Of a DNA stretch of 64,000 bases, positions 26,951-39,400 are shown piece by piece. The stretch covers positions 14,876,001-14,940,000 of the forward strand of contig JAZGTH010000002.1 in the NCBI GenBank assembly GCA_036877525.1. Reading direction: 5' to 3'. A program made the translations under genes and the position numbers. The DNA is from Chromobotia macracanthus. Taxonomy: Eukaryota; Chordata; Actinopteri; Cypriniformes; Botiidae. Position 1 is the first letter of the stretch. Each line of letters starts with the position of its first letter. Below the pieces are notes generated by a model. It did not search any database. It had not been told where the DNA came from and saw nothing but the letters and a program-made list of their open reading frames with translations.

Positions 26951-28350
26951 TTTACTTCAGTATTTTATTTATAGTATCTCTTAAATTAAACACCACGTGA
27001 CAACTGCCACAATAAACTGTTCAATACACAAGTATTTACAACATAAATGCAACCCAAGCCAAACCGCAAGGATTTTTTTGATAACAAAAAATGAAAAGTA
27101 AAACATCTTAAAGACCTTGACACTGTTTACAATATCAAAAATAGCTCAGTGTTTACATGGCTGCATATGTTGGCAGAGGTCCAATTGTAATACATCAGTT
27201 AGAAATTTAGTCATTTTTTCCCGAATTTCCAAAACACTTGTAAACATGTCAACACCATTTCAGAGCCGAAGTATCAAATTACACAAAAATCATTTGTGGC
27301 TACAGTCGACAAAGCTAAAGTGTTTCCAAAAAAAAATACAACATTTAAATGCAATGAATTCTGCATCAGGAATGTTGACCTCAGATAAGACAGCGTAACC
27401 TCCTTCTTTGGTGTTTAACTAAAAGTAGAAAAAAGTTTATTTGGCCCTTTAGCAAAAACACACACTGAGGTTGAGTGGCTGAAACCCTCGTGACGTTCAC
27501 CGACACTCACTGTGACCTTTGGCAACTTCTAACAAAATGACATATTTCTACAGATCATTCAAAACAATGTGTGCTCACAACATTTCTAAAGTTACAGCCC
27601 CGAGATTGTCACAAACAATACAGACAGAAACCAAAAGCCTGCTTGCTAATGGCTTTCAGGAATCTAACTAGTGAACTGGTTCATTCCAAGTAAACAGGAT
27701 CAACAGGAATGGCTCTTATCTCCTCTGTGGAACTTCCTTTGAGAGTGTGTTGATAAATGGGTTCAGATCCACGTGAGTCTGAATTATTGTTGTGCTCCGT
27801 CAATTGACTGGAAACCAGATCCAAAGTCTTTTATCGCCCTTGCAACAGGGAGAGAATATCACTGTACAATGAGAACCTGTAAAACCAGGTCCCACCACAG
27901 GCCGATGGAAGTTTACCCATCATCATTTCTTAAGTCAGTTACAACTTAAAAAAACAAGACAAACCAAAAGAACACAGTTTACTGCTTCTGAAACCTCATG
28001 AATCGTAGTAGAGTGCAAAAATAAATTAGCGTGTGGCTGTGAAAATAAATAACCAGCAATAAATAAAAACACAGAAGATCCTGTCCCACGATTGCATTGA
28101 GCCATGAGGGCTGTAGATGTGGGACGTTTTCATTCATAGAGAAAATGCAGCAATTCAGGGCTGATTTTTGGGATTCTAGAACTGTAGATCCCAAGTCCAC
28201 ATGAAACAAAGCAGTGCTTGTTGAAGGCAGCCAAAGAAAACGAATAAATAAGGAAAATTCCAGAAGGCAGTAACTAGAGTTCAAGAAGTCCAGTGTAACA
28301 AGAAACAGTGTATATGAAATTCCAGAAACAAGTCCAAAGTTTTCCAGAGT
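26951..28350 (-). other. pim2: Probable pim2 3' UTR with AU-rich elements
   Basis: The stretch directly follows the pim2 stop codon. On the minus strand it has three copies of the AU-rich nonamer TTATTTATT, at 28243-28251, 28058-28066 and 28044-28052. This is the class that recruits TTP/ZFP36-type decay factors. PIM mRNAs are known to be short-lived through such elements. Candidate poly(A) signals (AATAAA, minus) lie at 27436-27441 and 26964-26969, so the 3' UTR could be about 0.9 or 1.4 kb. The extent is inferred. Confidence 0.55.
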
Positions 28351-30623
28351 TTAAAGGCTTGGCTTTATATTGCTCTCCCCCTGCAAATCCCCAATGTCCT
28401 CAAAGTTCTCCAGCATCCACGGGTGCTGCAAAATCTGCTCCAGACTTGGTCGATCCTCTGCTCTGTACGCAAGACACCAGCCAATCAGCGACTGGCATTC
28501 TGTAACAAAAGAATACACAAATACATTACCACCAGATCTTTATTAAATCTTCCCTGGACTACGAGATGATTCAGCTAACAATTTTAGGTTTTAGAACATT
28601 TCCCTAAAGTAGAGTAACAAAAACATTGCAAGAATGTTTTTGATGATTTTGAACTTATGAATTCATTAGCCAATGTTCTGAGAACATTCCCTGTTAGCTG
28701 GGGAGCTGAGCAAATGTTTGTGAGCTCACCTTTAGAGACACGTTTGGTGAAACTTGGAGTGCCTTGTATGATGTCTTCATCCCTCTCAAAGGGAATGTCT
28801 CCACACACCATGTCAAACAGAAGCACTCCCAGCGACCACACAGTGAGCGGACAGGCGTGGTATTGCTGGTGAAGGATCCACTCGGGAGGGCTGTAAACTC
28901 GGGTTCCTAAACACAGATTACCAAAGCACAAGACATTAGAAACCCACAGGGAACGTACATGTTGCTCTCGTGTTTGTACAGATAGTATGCTAGAGCTTTC
29001 TTACCTTCAAAGTCAGTGTAGATGGTATCCTTCAATAAAGCACCTGATCCAAAGTCAATGATTTTGATGTCTCCAGTACGTCTGTCAACCAGGATGTTCT
29101 CATCTTTGATGTCTCGATGCACAATTCCTCTGGAATGGCAGAATTGCAAGGCTTCAACAACCTGTTTGAGGAACCTGCAAAACCCAACAAGGTTACAGTC
29201 AGCGTTATTATTAGATTTAAATGTCAAAAACTGTCAAGAAACACAAAATAAGCATTTCATTTGACTCACCTCTGTGCAACGGGTTCCTCCAGTGCTCCAC
29301 GTTCTGTGATGAAGTCAAAAAGATCTTGGCAGTGTTGGGGTCTTTCAAACACAATGAGGTAACTCTGACCCGGCACCTCAAACCAGTCCAACATCCGGAT
29401 GATGCCCGGATGCCCGGGAACTGAGCCCACCCCTCCACCCAGAGACAGGAGAAGAGCAACTTCCATGGGCACCATATTGGCTTCACCAGGCTATGAGGGA
29501 CAGATAGAGAGAAAATAATACACCGTTAGTCTGGTTAGATCTAATTCACATTAAAACTCCCGCAGGAAAACACCCTTCCTCTGACTATTGTACAGAACAG
29601 GTGGCATGTGGCACTGCAGGGGTAAATGAGTCTGGGTTTGTTTAAAGATCACAAGTAAGGGGAACTACATTTCTCATTAAGACTTATAAATACAAGCTCG
29701 TTTCGAAACCAAATACGTCCATTATTGTGACGGCCTGTAACACGAGCGGGGAAATACAGCAAGTTTCCCTGCGAGCTGGTTTTGAAAACTCCGACGCGTC
29801 ATCACTACGTCACGCTCTGTTTTTGTGTTCCGGAAATAAACAAAACATCCGGTAGGGGACGCTATGCTCCAGTTTGTATTATTTCTAAAGCCATATTCAC
29901 AAATGGCAAAACTAAACGTTTTTAAAACGTCTTACCTGAAAGCTAATGGCTTAATAATAGAAAGAAATGTGCATATACATCAAATATAACTCACCAGTCG
30001 GGCCCACTGCTGAACTCTGTCACGGGATATTTGTTTAATGGCCACCTAAAATAGTAATTATATAATTTAGAGACTGTTAGTGTTGTAACATTAAAGGGCT
30101 TACATGCGTTTTGTTTTGGTTGTTTCTATGTTTATTACCTGTTGCCCGTCTGAAAGGCGCTGGCCGGCGAACACGGAGCCAAACCCGCCGCTGCCCAGCA
30201 GCGCTCCGGACTTATACTGCTTCTCAAAGGGCTCTTTAGCTGAAGAAAACAAAACAAAACATCACATTACTTACAGAAAAACAACACAGTACTGATGAAA
30301 CGCAAGCAATGCGTCCGGATTATTATAAAAACAGATTAAATATTATTTTATTATGTCCCCCTCCCTTATTTCTCTCACCTCTCGTTGTATTTTACGCACT
30401 TTTTAAGTTCCTTGTGTTCTTGTTTTCATTATTTATCAGCACTACTTTCATTATCTATCTGTCTCTTGTTGTATACTATAAGACTTGTAATAAATGTTGA
30501 ACACTAACTCTTTGAGCACTCATATACAGATATAAATGAACATGTTATTGAAATCGTACCGTTTTTTGCTCTCACGTCTTCCAGCTGATCCAGGCGCAGA
30601 TCAACGATGCGTTTGTCCAGCAT
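28351..30623 (-). CDS. pim2: PIM-family serine/threonine kinase, pim2
   Basis: Constitutively active cytosolic survival kinase of the CAMK group, promoting growth and blocking apoptosis, controlled mainly by its level. Coding exons: 30623-30560, 30239-30139, 30045-29995, 29490-29270, 29174-29005, 28906-28730 and 28499-28351. All phases agree, giving 310 aa (human PIM1 313, PIM2 311). Visible kinase motifs in order: P-loop LLGSGGFGSVFAG, VAIK lysine, hinge-side ERPQHCQDLFDFI (the PIM-type hinge lacks the usual second hydrogen bond donor), catalytic HRDIKDEN, DFGSGA, YSPPEW in place of APE, and VWSLGVLLFDMVCGDIPFE. It starts MLDKRIVDLRLDQLEDV and ends SNIKPSL. The pim2 name rests on its place between slc35a2 and otud5; by sequence alone it could be another PIM. 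Confidence 0.93.
29790..29860. promoter_or_regulatory. CpG-rich patch with CRE- and ETS-like sites in pim2 intron 3
   Basis: Inside the intron between exons 3 and 4 a short CpG-rich stretch carries TACGTCAC (29806-29813), the palindromic TTCCGGAA (29828-29835) and ATCCGG (29847-29852). It resembles a small promoter or enhancer within otherwise AT-rich sequence. Confidence 0.35.
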
Positions 30624-31030
30624 GTTGAAGACGAAACTAAACTCTTGCAGCACGACAGGTCAGTTTAACGCACACTACACGTCCATGTTCATGGTCGTGT
30701 GTGTGTGTGATGTGACGGGTCGCAGTGGTTTGTGAGGACCTCTCTCTCCGCTCCCTCTCCCGCACACTGAATCCTCCTCGCCCGTTTGTTGATGTTTAAA
30801 GATTACGCGCGTAAACACGCCCACTGTGACGCACGCAGCCAATCGCGATCAACACGCTTGGTATGTTTTGAACTGACAACCAATCAGAGAGCCGGAACCT
30901 TTAACCTTATGAATAATAACAAGCCGCGGTTGAACGTTTACCGGAGAAAGAGCGCGCGCGCGCGGCGCGTTTGGATTTTTGGGCGCGTGTCGAGTTCACG
31001 CATGCGCGACACAATGCGGTGAAGGCCGGA
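30624..31030 (-). promoter_or_regulatory. pim2: pim2 promoter region, CpG-rich with two CCAAT boxes
   Basis: The sequence upstream of the pim2 start codon is GC- and CpG-rich, rising to an alternating CG run near 30951-30968. Two CCAAT boxes lie at 30839-30843 and 30880-30884, 41 bp apart (about four helical turns), a spacing typical of NF-Y pairs. No TATA box is evident. The start site is probably within 30.66-30.80 kb. Confidence 0.5.
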
Positions 31031-31034
31031 CATT

Positions 31035-32783
31035 AAACAGAGATCAGTCCTCAGATCAGTCCTCAGATCAGTCCTCAGATCAGTCTTCAGTCTGCAGAGA
31101 TCAGTCCTCAGATCAGTCTTCAGATCAGTCTTCAGATCAGTCTTCAGATCAGTCTTCAGTCTGCAGAGATCAGTCCTCAGATCAGTCTTCAGTCTGCAGA
31201 GATCAGTCCTCAGTCTGCAGAGAAAAGTCCTCAGATCAGTCTTCAGTCTGCAGAGATCAGTCCTCAGATCAGTCCTCAGTCTGCAGAGATCAGTCCTCAG
31301 ATCAGTCCTCAGTCTGCAGAGATCAGTCCTCAGATCAGTCTTCAGTCTGCAGAGATCAGTCCTCAGATCAGTCCTCAGTCTGCAGAGATCAGTCCTCAGA
31401 TCAGTCCTCAGTCTGCAGAGATCAGTCCTCAGATCAGTCCTCAGATCAGTCCTCAGTCTGCAGAGATCAGTCCTCAGATCAGTCCTCAGATCAGTCCTCA
31501 GATCAGTCCTCAGATCAGTCTTCAGATCAGTCTTCAGATCAGTCTTCAGTCTGCAGAGATCAGTCCTCAGATCAGTCCTCAGTCTGCAGAGATCAGTCCT
31601 CAGATCAGTCCTCAGATCAGTCTTCAGTCTGCAGAGATCAGTCCTTATGCTTCAGAGATCAGTCCTTATGCTGCAGAGATCAGTCCTTATGCTGCAGAGA
31701 TCAGTCCTTATGCTGCAGAGATCAGTCCTCAGATCAGTCTTCAGTCTGCAGAGATCAGTCCTTAGATCAGTCTTCAGTCTGCAGAGATCAGTCCTTAGAT
31801 CAGTCTTCAGTCTGCAGAGATCAGTCCTCAGATCAGTCTTCAGTCTGCAGAGATCAGTCCTTATGCTTCAGAGATCAGTCTTCAGTCTGCAGAGATCAGT
31901 CCTCATGCTGCAGAGATCAGTCCTCATGCTGCAGAGATCAGTCCTCAGATCAGTCCTCAGATCAGTCTTCAGTCTGCAGAGATCAGTCCTCAGATCAGTC
32001 TTCAGTCTGCAGAGATCAGTCCTCATGCTGCAGAGATCAGTCCTCAGATCAGTCTTCAGTCTGCAGAGATCAGTCCTTAGATCAGTCCTCATGCTGCAGA
32101 GATCAGTCCTCAGATCAGTCTTCAGTCTGCAGAGATCAGTCCTCATGCTGCAGAGATCAGTCCTCAGATCAGTCTTCAGTCTGCAGAGATCAGTCCTCAG
32201 ATCAGTCCTCATGCTGCAGAGATCAGTCCTCAGATCAGTCTGCAGAGATCAGTCCTCATGCTGCTGAGATCAGTCCTCAGATCAGTCTTCAGTCTGCAGA
32301 GATCAGTCCTCAGATCAGTCCTCATGCTGCAGAGATCAGTCCTCAGATCAGTCTTCAGTCTGCAGAGATCAGTCCTAAGATCAGTCTTCAGTCTGCAGAG
32401 ATCAGTCCTAAGATCAGTCTTCAGTCTGCAGAGATCAGTCTTCAGATCAGTCTGCAGAGATCAGTCCTCAGGCTGCAGAGATCAGTCCTCAGGCTGCAGA
32501 GATCAGTCCTCAGGCTGCAGAGATCAGTCCTCAGGCTGCAGAGTTCAGTCCTCAGGCTGCAGAGTTCAGTCCTCAGGCTGCAGAGTTCAGTCCTCAGGCT
32601 GCAGAGTTCAGTCTGCAGAGATCAGTCCTCAGATCAGTCCTTATGCTGCAGAGATCAGTCCTTATGCTGCAGAGATCAGTCCTCAGGCTGCAGAGATCAG
32701 TCCTCAGGCTGCAGAGATCAGTCCTCAGGCTGCAGAGATCAGTCCTCAGGCTGCAGAGATCAGTCCTCAGGCTGCAGCATGCA
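31035..32783. repeat. 12/21-bp modular minisatellite upstream of pim2
   Basis: The array mixes a 12-bp module (CAGATCAGTCCT, with C/T variation) and 21-bp modules made of CTGCAGAGATCAGTCC plus a variable five-base part. The left half is rich in 12-mers, the middle mixes TTATG, TCATG and TCAGT 21-mers, and the right end is nearly pure TCAGG 21-mers, including four copies with GAGTTC in place of GAGATC. As all modules are multiples of three, long frames stay open on both strands. The longest (plus, about 31.0-32.84 kb) would read DQSS and SVCRDQS repeats but has no ATG before the repeat. Confidence 0.95.
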
Positions 32784-33029
32784 CCTCGCATCGGGGCAGT
32801 CCCAAACCTGCGGTTCACCTCATCTAATGCGGCTTTAATGATTTCAGTCTTAATGTTATACCAAGAAAAACGGATCTTTAAGTGGTTACGCGATAACGCC
32901 TCGTCATGCACTTTATAACCTGCTGAATACGCTTTGCATGCGTATAAACCCAATCCACCCGCATGGTTTTATCTCACATACAGCTTGTGATAGGCATACA
33001 GCAGGAATGACAGAGGCCAACGTGTGTAT

Positions 33030-33424
33030 TTCTTCAGAAAGTTCTCCTTTTTTATTCCAAGAGAAAAAAAGAGCATTTCCATCGCAAACAAGAAAATAAA
33101 ATAAAACAAGATTATATTAATCAAATATTAAGAGGATAAAGTATGACTTTTTCAATAACTTTTCGTTTTCCCATGTAGTCTATAATGATATCAGTCATGT
33201 TTAAATTCACATGCATCTAAGAAGTCCAATGATGGTGTGACGGGAGTGGTTAGGTACATTTCACAACAATGGGCCATTACGGTCTGATGGCTGGGGCCGG
33301 TGACGGAGGGATAATGGAAGGATGGATGGAGAAGGTAAGGGAAGACAGCGTGGACTGCATGATGATGGAGAGAATGTGATCGGTTTGATTCCCACAAATC
33401 AGATTGTGTGTGAAGCATCCATTA
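33030..33424 (-). other. otud5: otud5 3' UTR
   Basis: Follows the otud5 stop codon. A minus-strand AATAAA at 33056-33051 gives a short 3' UTR of roughly 390 bases. The end is inferred. Confidence 0.55.
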
Positions 33425-36400
33425 TCAACTGCTGTCCGGGGACGGTTCTCTGTGCATGGTGTTCTTCTTCATGTTGTCGAGGTATTCCTGTTGTGACACA
33501 GCCAAAACGGAAGCCAGTATCTCATCGTCCTCCCAGTCTGTAAGGCCTGTTGAAAACAGAACATATGAGCACACAGGAAAACAGCCATTACAAAGCTGAA
33601 GGTGATGTCATTTTTCTTACATCTCAGATTACCATTTAAAAAGCAATGCAACACTGTGGTGCTTTCAAAACATTGCTCTGTTTGTTTGAGTCTGATAACA
33701 CAGTTTAGGCTCAGCTGACAGTTTAAGTTTGAGGTGGGATCTGTTTGACTAATGGTCTAATGGAAGTTGGGGGCAGGCTTATTATAATCAGTCATTATGA
33801 TTGAGATGTTTGTGGCACACAATTACACACTTCACATTTAAGAGTTCACATTTGAGTAACAATCCCACAAGAGGACGCCTGAATAGAAGCCATTCACTCC
33901 CTGTTTTCACCTTCCTAATTCCTAACCAAGACAAAGCTGATGTGTGTAGCAGGGATGTGCCAATACTCCAACCGAGTGTGTGTAAGTGCTCACATTTACT
34001 GGACATGCTGCTTTGTGCATGATTCCTCTGCAAACTTCACACAGAATCCCACAGCAGGGAGAAAATTCCACTAGCTTTTTTATTTATTTCATTTTGTATT
34101 TTGCTTTGCCAGTTTAGTTTTGGTTAGCTTTAACAGTGCACAGGTATTTATTTCATTTGCATTTTTAAGACTGGCTGTTTAGGTTTAATTTAGTTTCAGT
34201 GCAGTAATTTAGTTTTGATCCCTTAAAATCAGGAATTTATATAGAACATATATAAACATAAAACAGGTATACAATATAACACAATGTTATAAAACAATAC
34301 CTAACAACGTTAGGTAAGGTTCATAATGGAAGTTATAAAGTGTTACAGTGAAATCTTTTTTTATACTGGGGTTGTTGAAGGTCTGGCTAGAGTTTCTGTG
34401 AGTCTGTTGCAAAACACCGGCTTTTATAACTTTAACATTATAAATTCATTCCAGCACAGCACACTGCAGTACTAACACACACTGATCTGGATCTGTGCTG
34501 TAAAGCCGCTGTGTTTATCAGTAAACTGTAATCACTCTCATATTGTCATTTATGATTCAGCAGCATGAACTGAATCCACTCAGACCTGTTTTAAATGGGC
34601 AGCCACGTTCACATAATTCACAACAACAGAATCTGCAGTTAATCGAAGAGTTTTAATAAAACACTCTAGCTGGTTTAATACTGCTGTGTCATTCATCCGA
34701 GATTTATTCACCACTAAACGTACAGACTTTTTAAATTTACACTAATGTTATACACAATGTGAAGTCACTTTCAGCATTAATTGAATATACAAAACTTAGT
34801 TGTTTTCTCTGTAATTCTATTTAGTTTTTGTTAATATTGTACAGACAAATTTATAGTCAGAACTAATAGTTTTAATTTTAAAAAATAACTCTGGCATTAC
34901 ATCATAGATGAAGTCAAATTACTGAAGCTGAGACTTGTGAAGAAGATCAGAGAGCCACAATCAATGTTCCTGAACTGACGCAGGCAGCTGTAGTCAGAAC
35001 ACAAACATGATTCTACTTCCTCACCAAAAGCAGTAGGGGACATTTCCTGCATAATGGCCCGATAACCGAGTGCTGGATACAGAGACACCAGAGAGGATGA
35101 GGTGGGTCTGTCCGTCCCGACACACGCCTGGGTACTGGGACCTGAACACAAAGATGGCCTTTAAATGTTTGTGGCACTTATCTTTTTGTAAGTTGCATTG
35201 GATGATATCGGCTGCTAAATGACTCAGTGTGTCTGTAAACACTGAGACATCCAGGCTATAAGGTGGCATGCAGTGAGGAAATGCATCATACAGGTAAACA
35301 TGGTGTTGAAAGGCTAATAACAGACCTGGTGCACAGGGTGATGGGGGTTTGGATAATGCGAGGGCCGCTCCGGATGGAGAGGGAGGTTTAACGCTTGGGT
35401 CTGAATGTGAAGGATCTGGAACCTCCGGAGAGGGGGCGGAGCTGCGTTGCCGCGGGGACCGAGCGTTCCATTCTTCTAAACCACTGGAGGCCGCAGCCGT
35501 GGCGGAGCTGCACGTCGCGCTGGCCTTACGAGGCTGACGGTGTGAACAAAAGAAAACAAGTTCATTCACAAATCAGCTGGCACCAGACAGGTCCAGCTCA
35601 AATTTGCTTTGTGCCTGAACATCTTGAGTTTGTCATTCAAAACAGCAAACATGCTCACGTAACCTCTTCCACGCACGTACGTTTACGTGAACTCTTTCAT
35701 GAATGATTACACAGGCATGTATGATACAGCACAGGCATAAATTACGTTCTTTTGAATACTTTCTCTGCTGTGATGCTCAACAGCTGATTTATAAGAAGGC
35801 CGTATATATTGTTTCTCTTCAGGGGTCTTTTCTTCACTGTTGGGTTTAAGTGTGAAAACACTAAACCACATGTTACAACACAGAAGAGAAAGCAACAAAG
35901 CAATCACCACTTGTAACGCAAGTTATGTGTGACTAACCTACGTAGCCTTAAACATGGTTATCAACCCTTCGCAATAATGTTTTATACATTATATGTGTTA
36001 GTTAAGGCCACAGTTAACAAACACTTTTACAGCATTTATTGTTTTTGGCTGCATGTGTCACATTTCAAGCTGTTTATGTATTAGGAACAAGTTTGAATCA
36101 CCAATGAACAACAGTACATTGTTAATTAATCTAAATGAATAAATGCTGTAAACATTTGTTGTTCATTGTTGGTTCATGATACCTAATGCATTAATGTCAA
36201 CAAATGAAATCGCACTGTAACGTGTTACTGCATGATTGGACAGACTTCAGAACGCTGCATTAAAACTGCGATTAACTGACGCCACATGATTTCATGAAGT
36301 AATTATGACACATCAGCTGATGCATTGTTTTCATAATGTGCAACTTGTTTTAATTCCCTGTAAAGACTCTGACTGCATCAGACTCAATGTCAGGCAGTTT

Positions 36401-39400
36401 ACAGGATTACTGTCTGAAATGGGTGGCTGGTATCTCCACACCTGTCGCGCCTGTTTCTCTTGGTCTCTGAGCCACTGTAAGTACGACTCTCTGGCCACTT
36501 GCTCCTCTATGGCCTCATTGGTCGCTTCCCAATCTGTGGCTCTTTTTTTGTCCTCCAGCATCTGTTGCTCAATCCAGGATTCCTCTGACGTTTTGATGGC
36601 ATTCTTCATGAGTGACTGGTCTGCATACTGCTTAGAGAGAGACAGAAAGAGAGAGATAATAAGTCACAGCGTTACCCCTCGGGCGGCAGGTGAAAATGCT
36701 TCATACTCAAATACTCTGAGGCTTCAGGCTGTGCCTGAATGTTTCTAAAGGGCCCCTGGAAGTGGCTCGGACTTGTGGGAAGAGCACAAAGACTGGTTGG
36801 CTATATGCAAATTAAGCAATCAAACATTTTTAAAAGACACCTCATGAGAGTAAATGACAGAAATTCTGCTGGCTCTTGTGTGATTACACAATAATGCAAA
36901 GGGTTGTGAATACAGTCACAGCTATAAGGTGTTCTCATTATCAGCAGTATTTCTCTTATTCAAATGTGATGTGTCAGTGGTCTAGAGCTGTGAGAGAAGT
37001 GTTTCTAGCTGACTTTGTACAACCCATATGCACGCCATGCAGGGCTAACAGCCGACCTGTAAGAGTGCTATATGGCAATACACACAGATGTCATCATTCA
37101 GAATCACATTCATTTTTATACATGTAAATATGGAACATACATTGAACCACCAGAGATCTTTAAAAACTGTTTTGAAAGTTTTGGATGATATCAGGCTGTG
37201 ATATCACTCATTCTCTGATTTAAAGTGTTTCTTACACTTATTGTTTTAACTGTCCTCGTGTCTATCTGCAGGAGAGACCCACTGTCCTCTAATCTGGAAC
37301 AATACGCTTATATCCTCAGTACACTGTCCTCTGATCTGCTCTCCACCCGGACACACTAAATGTTACTCAATGAATGTAATACGGAGGAGCTCTGATAGGA
37401 TAAGACCTGTTGTCACACATCATGTGTCAGATATCGGGCAGCATCTCATTGGTCCTCTCATGGTCAGTGTGCTGTCATCACTCAGAAATGATCATTCAGT
37501 TCTGCTCTTCTGAAAACAATCTATGAACTGCAAACACAAATGTATCGACTCTTATTTAACAATGTTTTCTCTGTCACTGTACCACATAACTTGTAAATGT
37601 AATGAAACTGTTTTGGTCTTGTTCTGTTTCTATTGGCCGGCAGTGGATAAATGGAAAATATCACAAAGCTATTGATCGACTTGTTTAAAGCATAATAATG
37701 GAAATAATAAGATCAACACTTCCTGCTAGTAACTAATCAGTCAGAGAGTTCCCAGTACACATAACAATGAATACTTGTTATGAATACACACACTTAAACA
37801 TGATGAAGTATCTGGCACTCAAACACACCAGTGTGTGTTAATAGGGCCTCCCTGAAAACCACAGACATGAGGAACATTACCCTCTCCTGCAGCAAAGGCA
37901 ATCTGGGACACTGCAGGACACATGTTGTCATCTCTTTGTGGCTTTGATGACGACTGTCGGCAAATTCAGACTATGGAACGTGAGAAACACATGGACAGCA
38001 CGGATTTTCAACGGACTTCCCAATTTACCAAACCACAAACACTTAGCTTCATATTTGTGAGCTGTATTTTAAAACACTCCTGCAGGCTATGCATTGAAAA
38101 GTAAAGAAAAACGTAACATATCTACAGATGCTGGTTCTGCTGCACAGACAGACGGAGGTGTACGTGAAGGAAATCACATGGACAAAAGAAACAGCAATGA
38201 GTTCTGAAGCAATGAGGTCAACTGTGTTCAGTGTGATTGTGTAAAAACACACTGCAGTCATAAACAATCATCAGCTATTCTCACTTAAATGACACTTAAA
38301 GACTTCCTCGTGAAGGGTCACTTTAACTTACAAGAAGTCTTCCTGTGACATTTTAGTAGTGTGAGATTCAACAAAAAAACTAAAGTGACCCATTAACTTT
38401 CTTAGAAAATCTCTTACTGTGTCCCTGCTTCTTTGTCGCCTGTGACACTCAGAAACAGCAGGTTATGGAGGTTAAACAGGTAGTGAAGTGCAGTTCATGT
38501 TGTGTTCCGCAGCAGTTAGTTTAACAGCAGTTACCCACCCCTGGTTTGAAGGCTGGAAGTCCGAGCCCGACTCCAATGGTGGCTTTGTTTGGGTTCACTA
38601 CAGAGTTGTAGTGAATGTTGCCATGATAACTAACTCTGATTGGTTCATCATTATTTTGATGGATGCCATGGAACGTGTTGATTGGTTCTAAAAGAAAGCA
38701 TTGTAATTATATATAAATACAAATCCTGCACAGTAAAGCAAATACACACGCAATGTTAGCTTTATAATGACAAATGAATCAAACAATTAAAGCGTGTTAA
38801 TTGCTGCAATCCGGAACTGGGGGTTAAAAATGAACAAAAATGTACCCTTACTCTGATTCACAATAGTAAGTTTAGAATAATGATTTATAATTTGATTTCT
38901 GATTTCTCAAAAAATGTCAGTTTGGTTTCATTTGACTTCTATGAACGTAATGTGAAGTAACCTGTAATTTTACCTTTCAAACAGAGATGGCAGTAGAGAG
39001 GCAAAAGTTACAGATTGCATCTTTAAACATATTGCAAAGCAAATACAATCACAATAACGGCAATAATCCCTCAAAGCAACAATATATATTCACTATATAT
39101 TCATATCAATGCTTAGTGATACACTGTAATGACATTACAGAATAAAGCATCCACAGTTCAGTTCAGCTGCATGGACACTATAAGACAAACTGGGGCTTCT
39201 CACCTGTGCTGTACTGATAAACTTCTACTGGACGATTGTACATCTCTGCCATGGCCTGCATCTCTATGTGGTTGCCATGACAGTTGTTCTTCCTCTTTCT
39301 GTTGATGTATGTTGTGAAATCCTCTGTCACATAGTTTGAGAAGTAGTCTGCGTTTTTCATCTGAAAGCCAAAAAACACAGACAAATAAAAGATGATCAGT

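Noticed and set aside
28907..29486. Frames running past pim2 exon ends
   Set aside because: They read through splice sites into introns. The exon junctions with matching phases explain the kinase sequence fully.
23033..31035. Possible CRISPR-like arrays (regular repeats)
   Set aside because: The repeats are head-to-tail with no unique spacers, in a vertebrate genome. They are minisatellites.
30979..32838. Plus-strand open frame of 619 codons rich in DQSS and SVCRDQS
   Set aside because: It opens at TTG with no ATG before the repeat. It stays open only because both repeat modules are multiples of three and lack stops in this frame; other frames on both strands are open too. Treated as minisatellite, not a gene.
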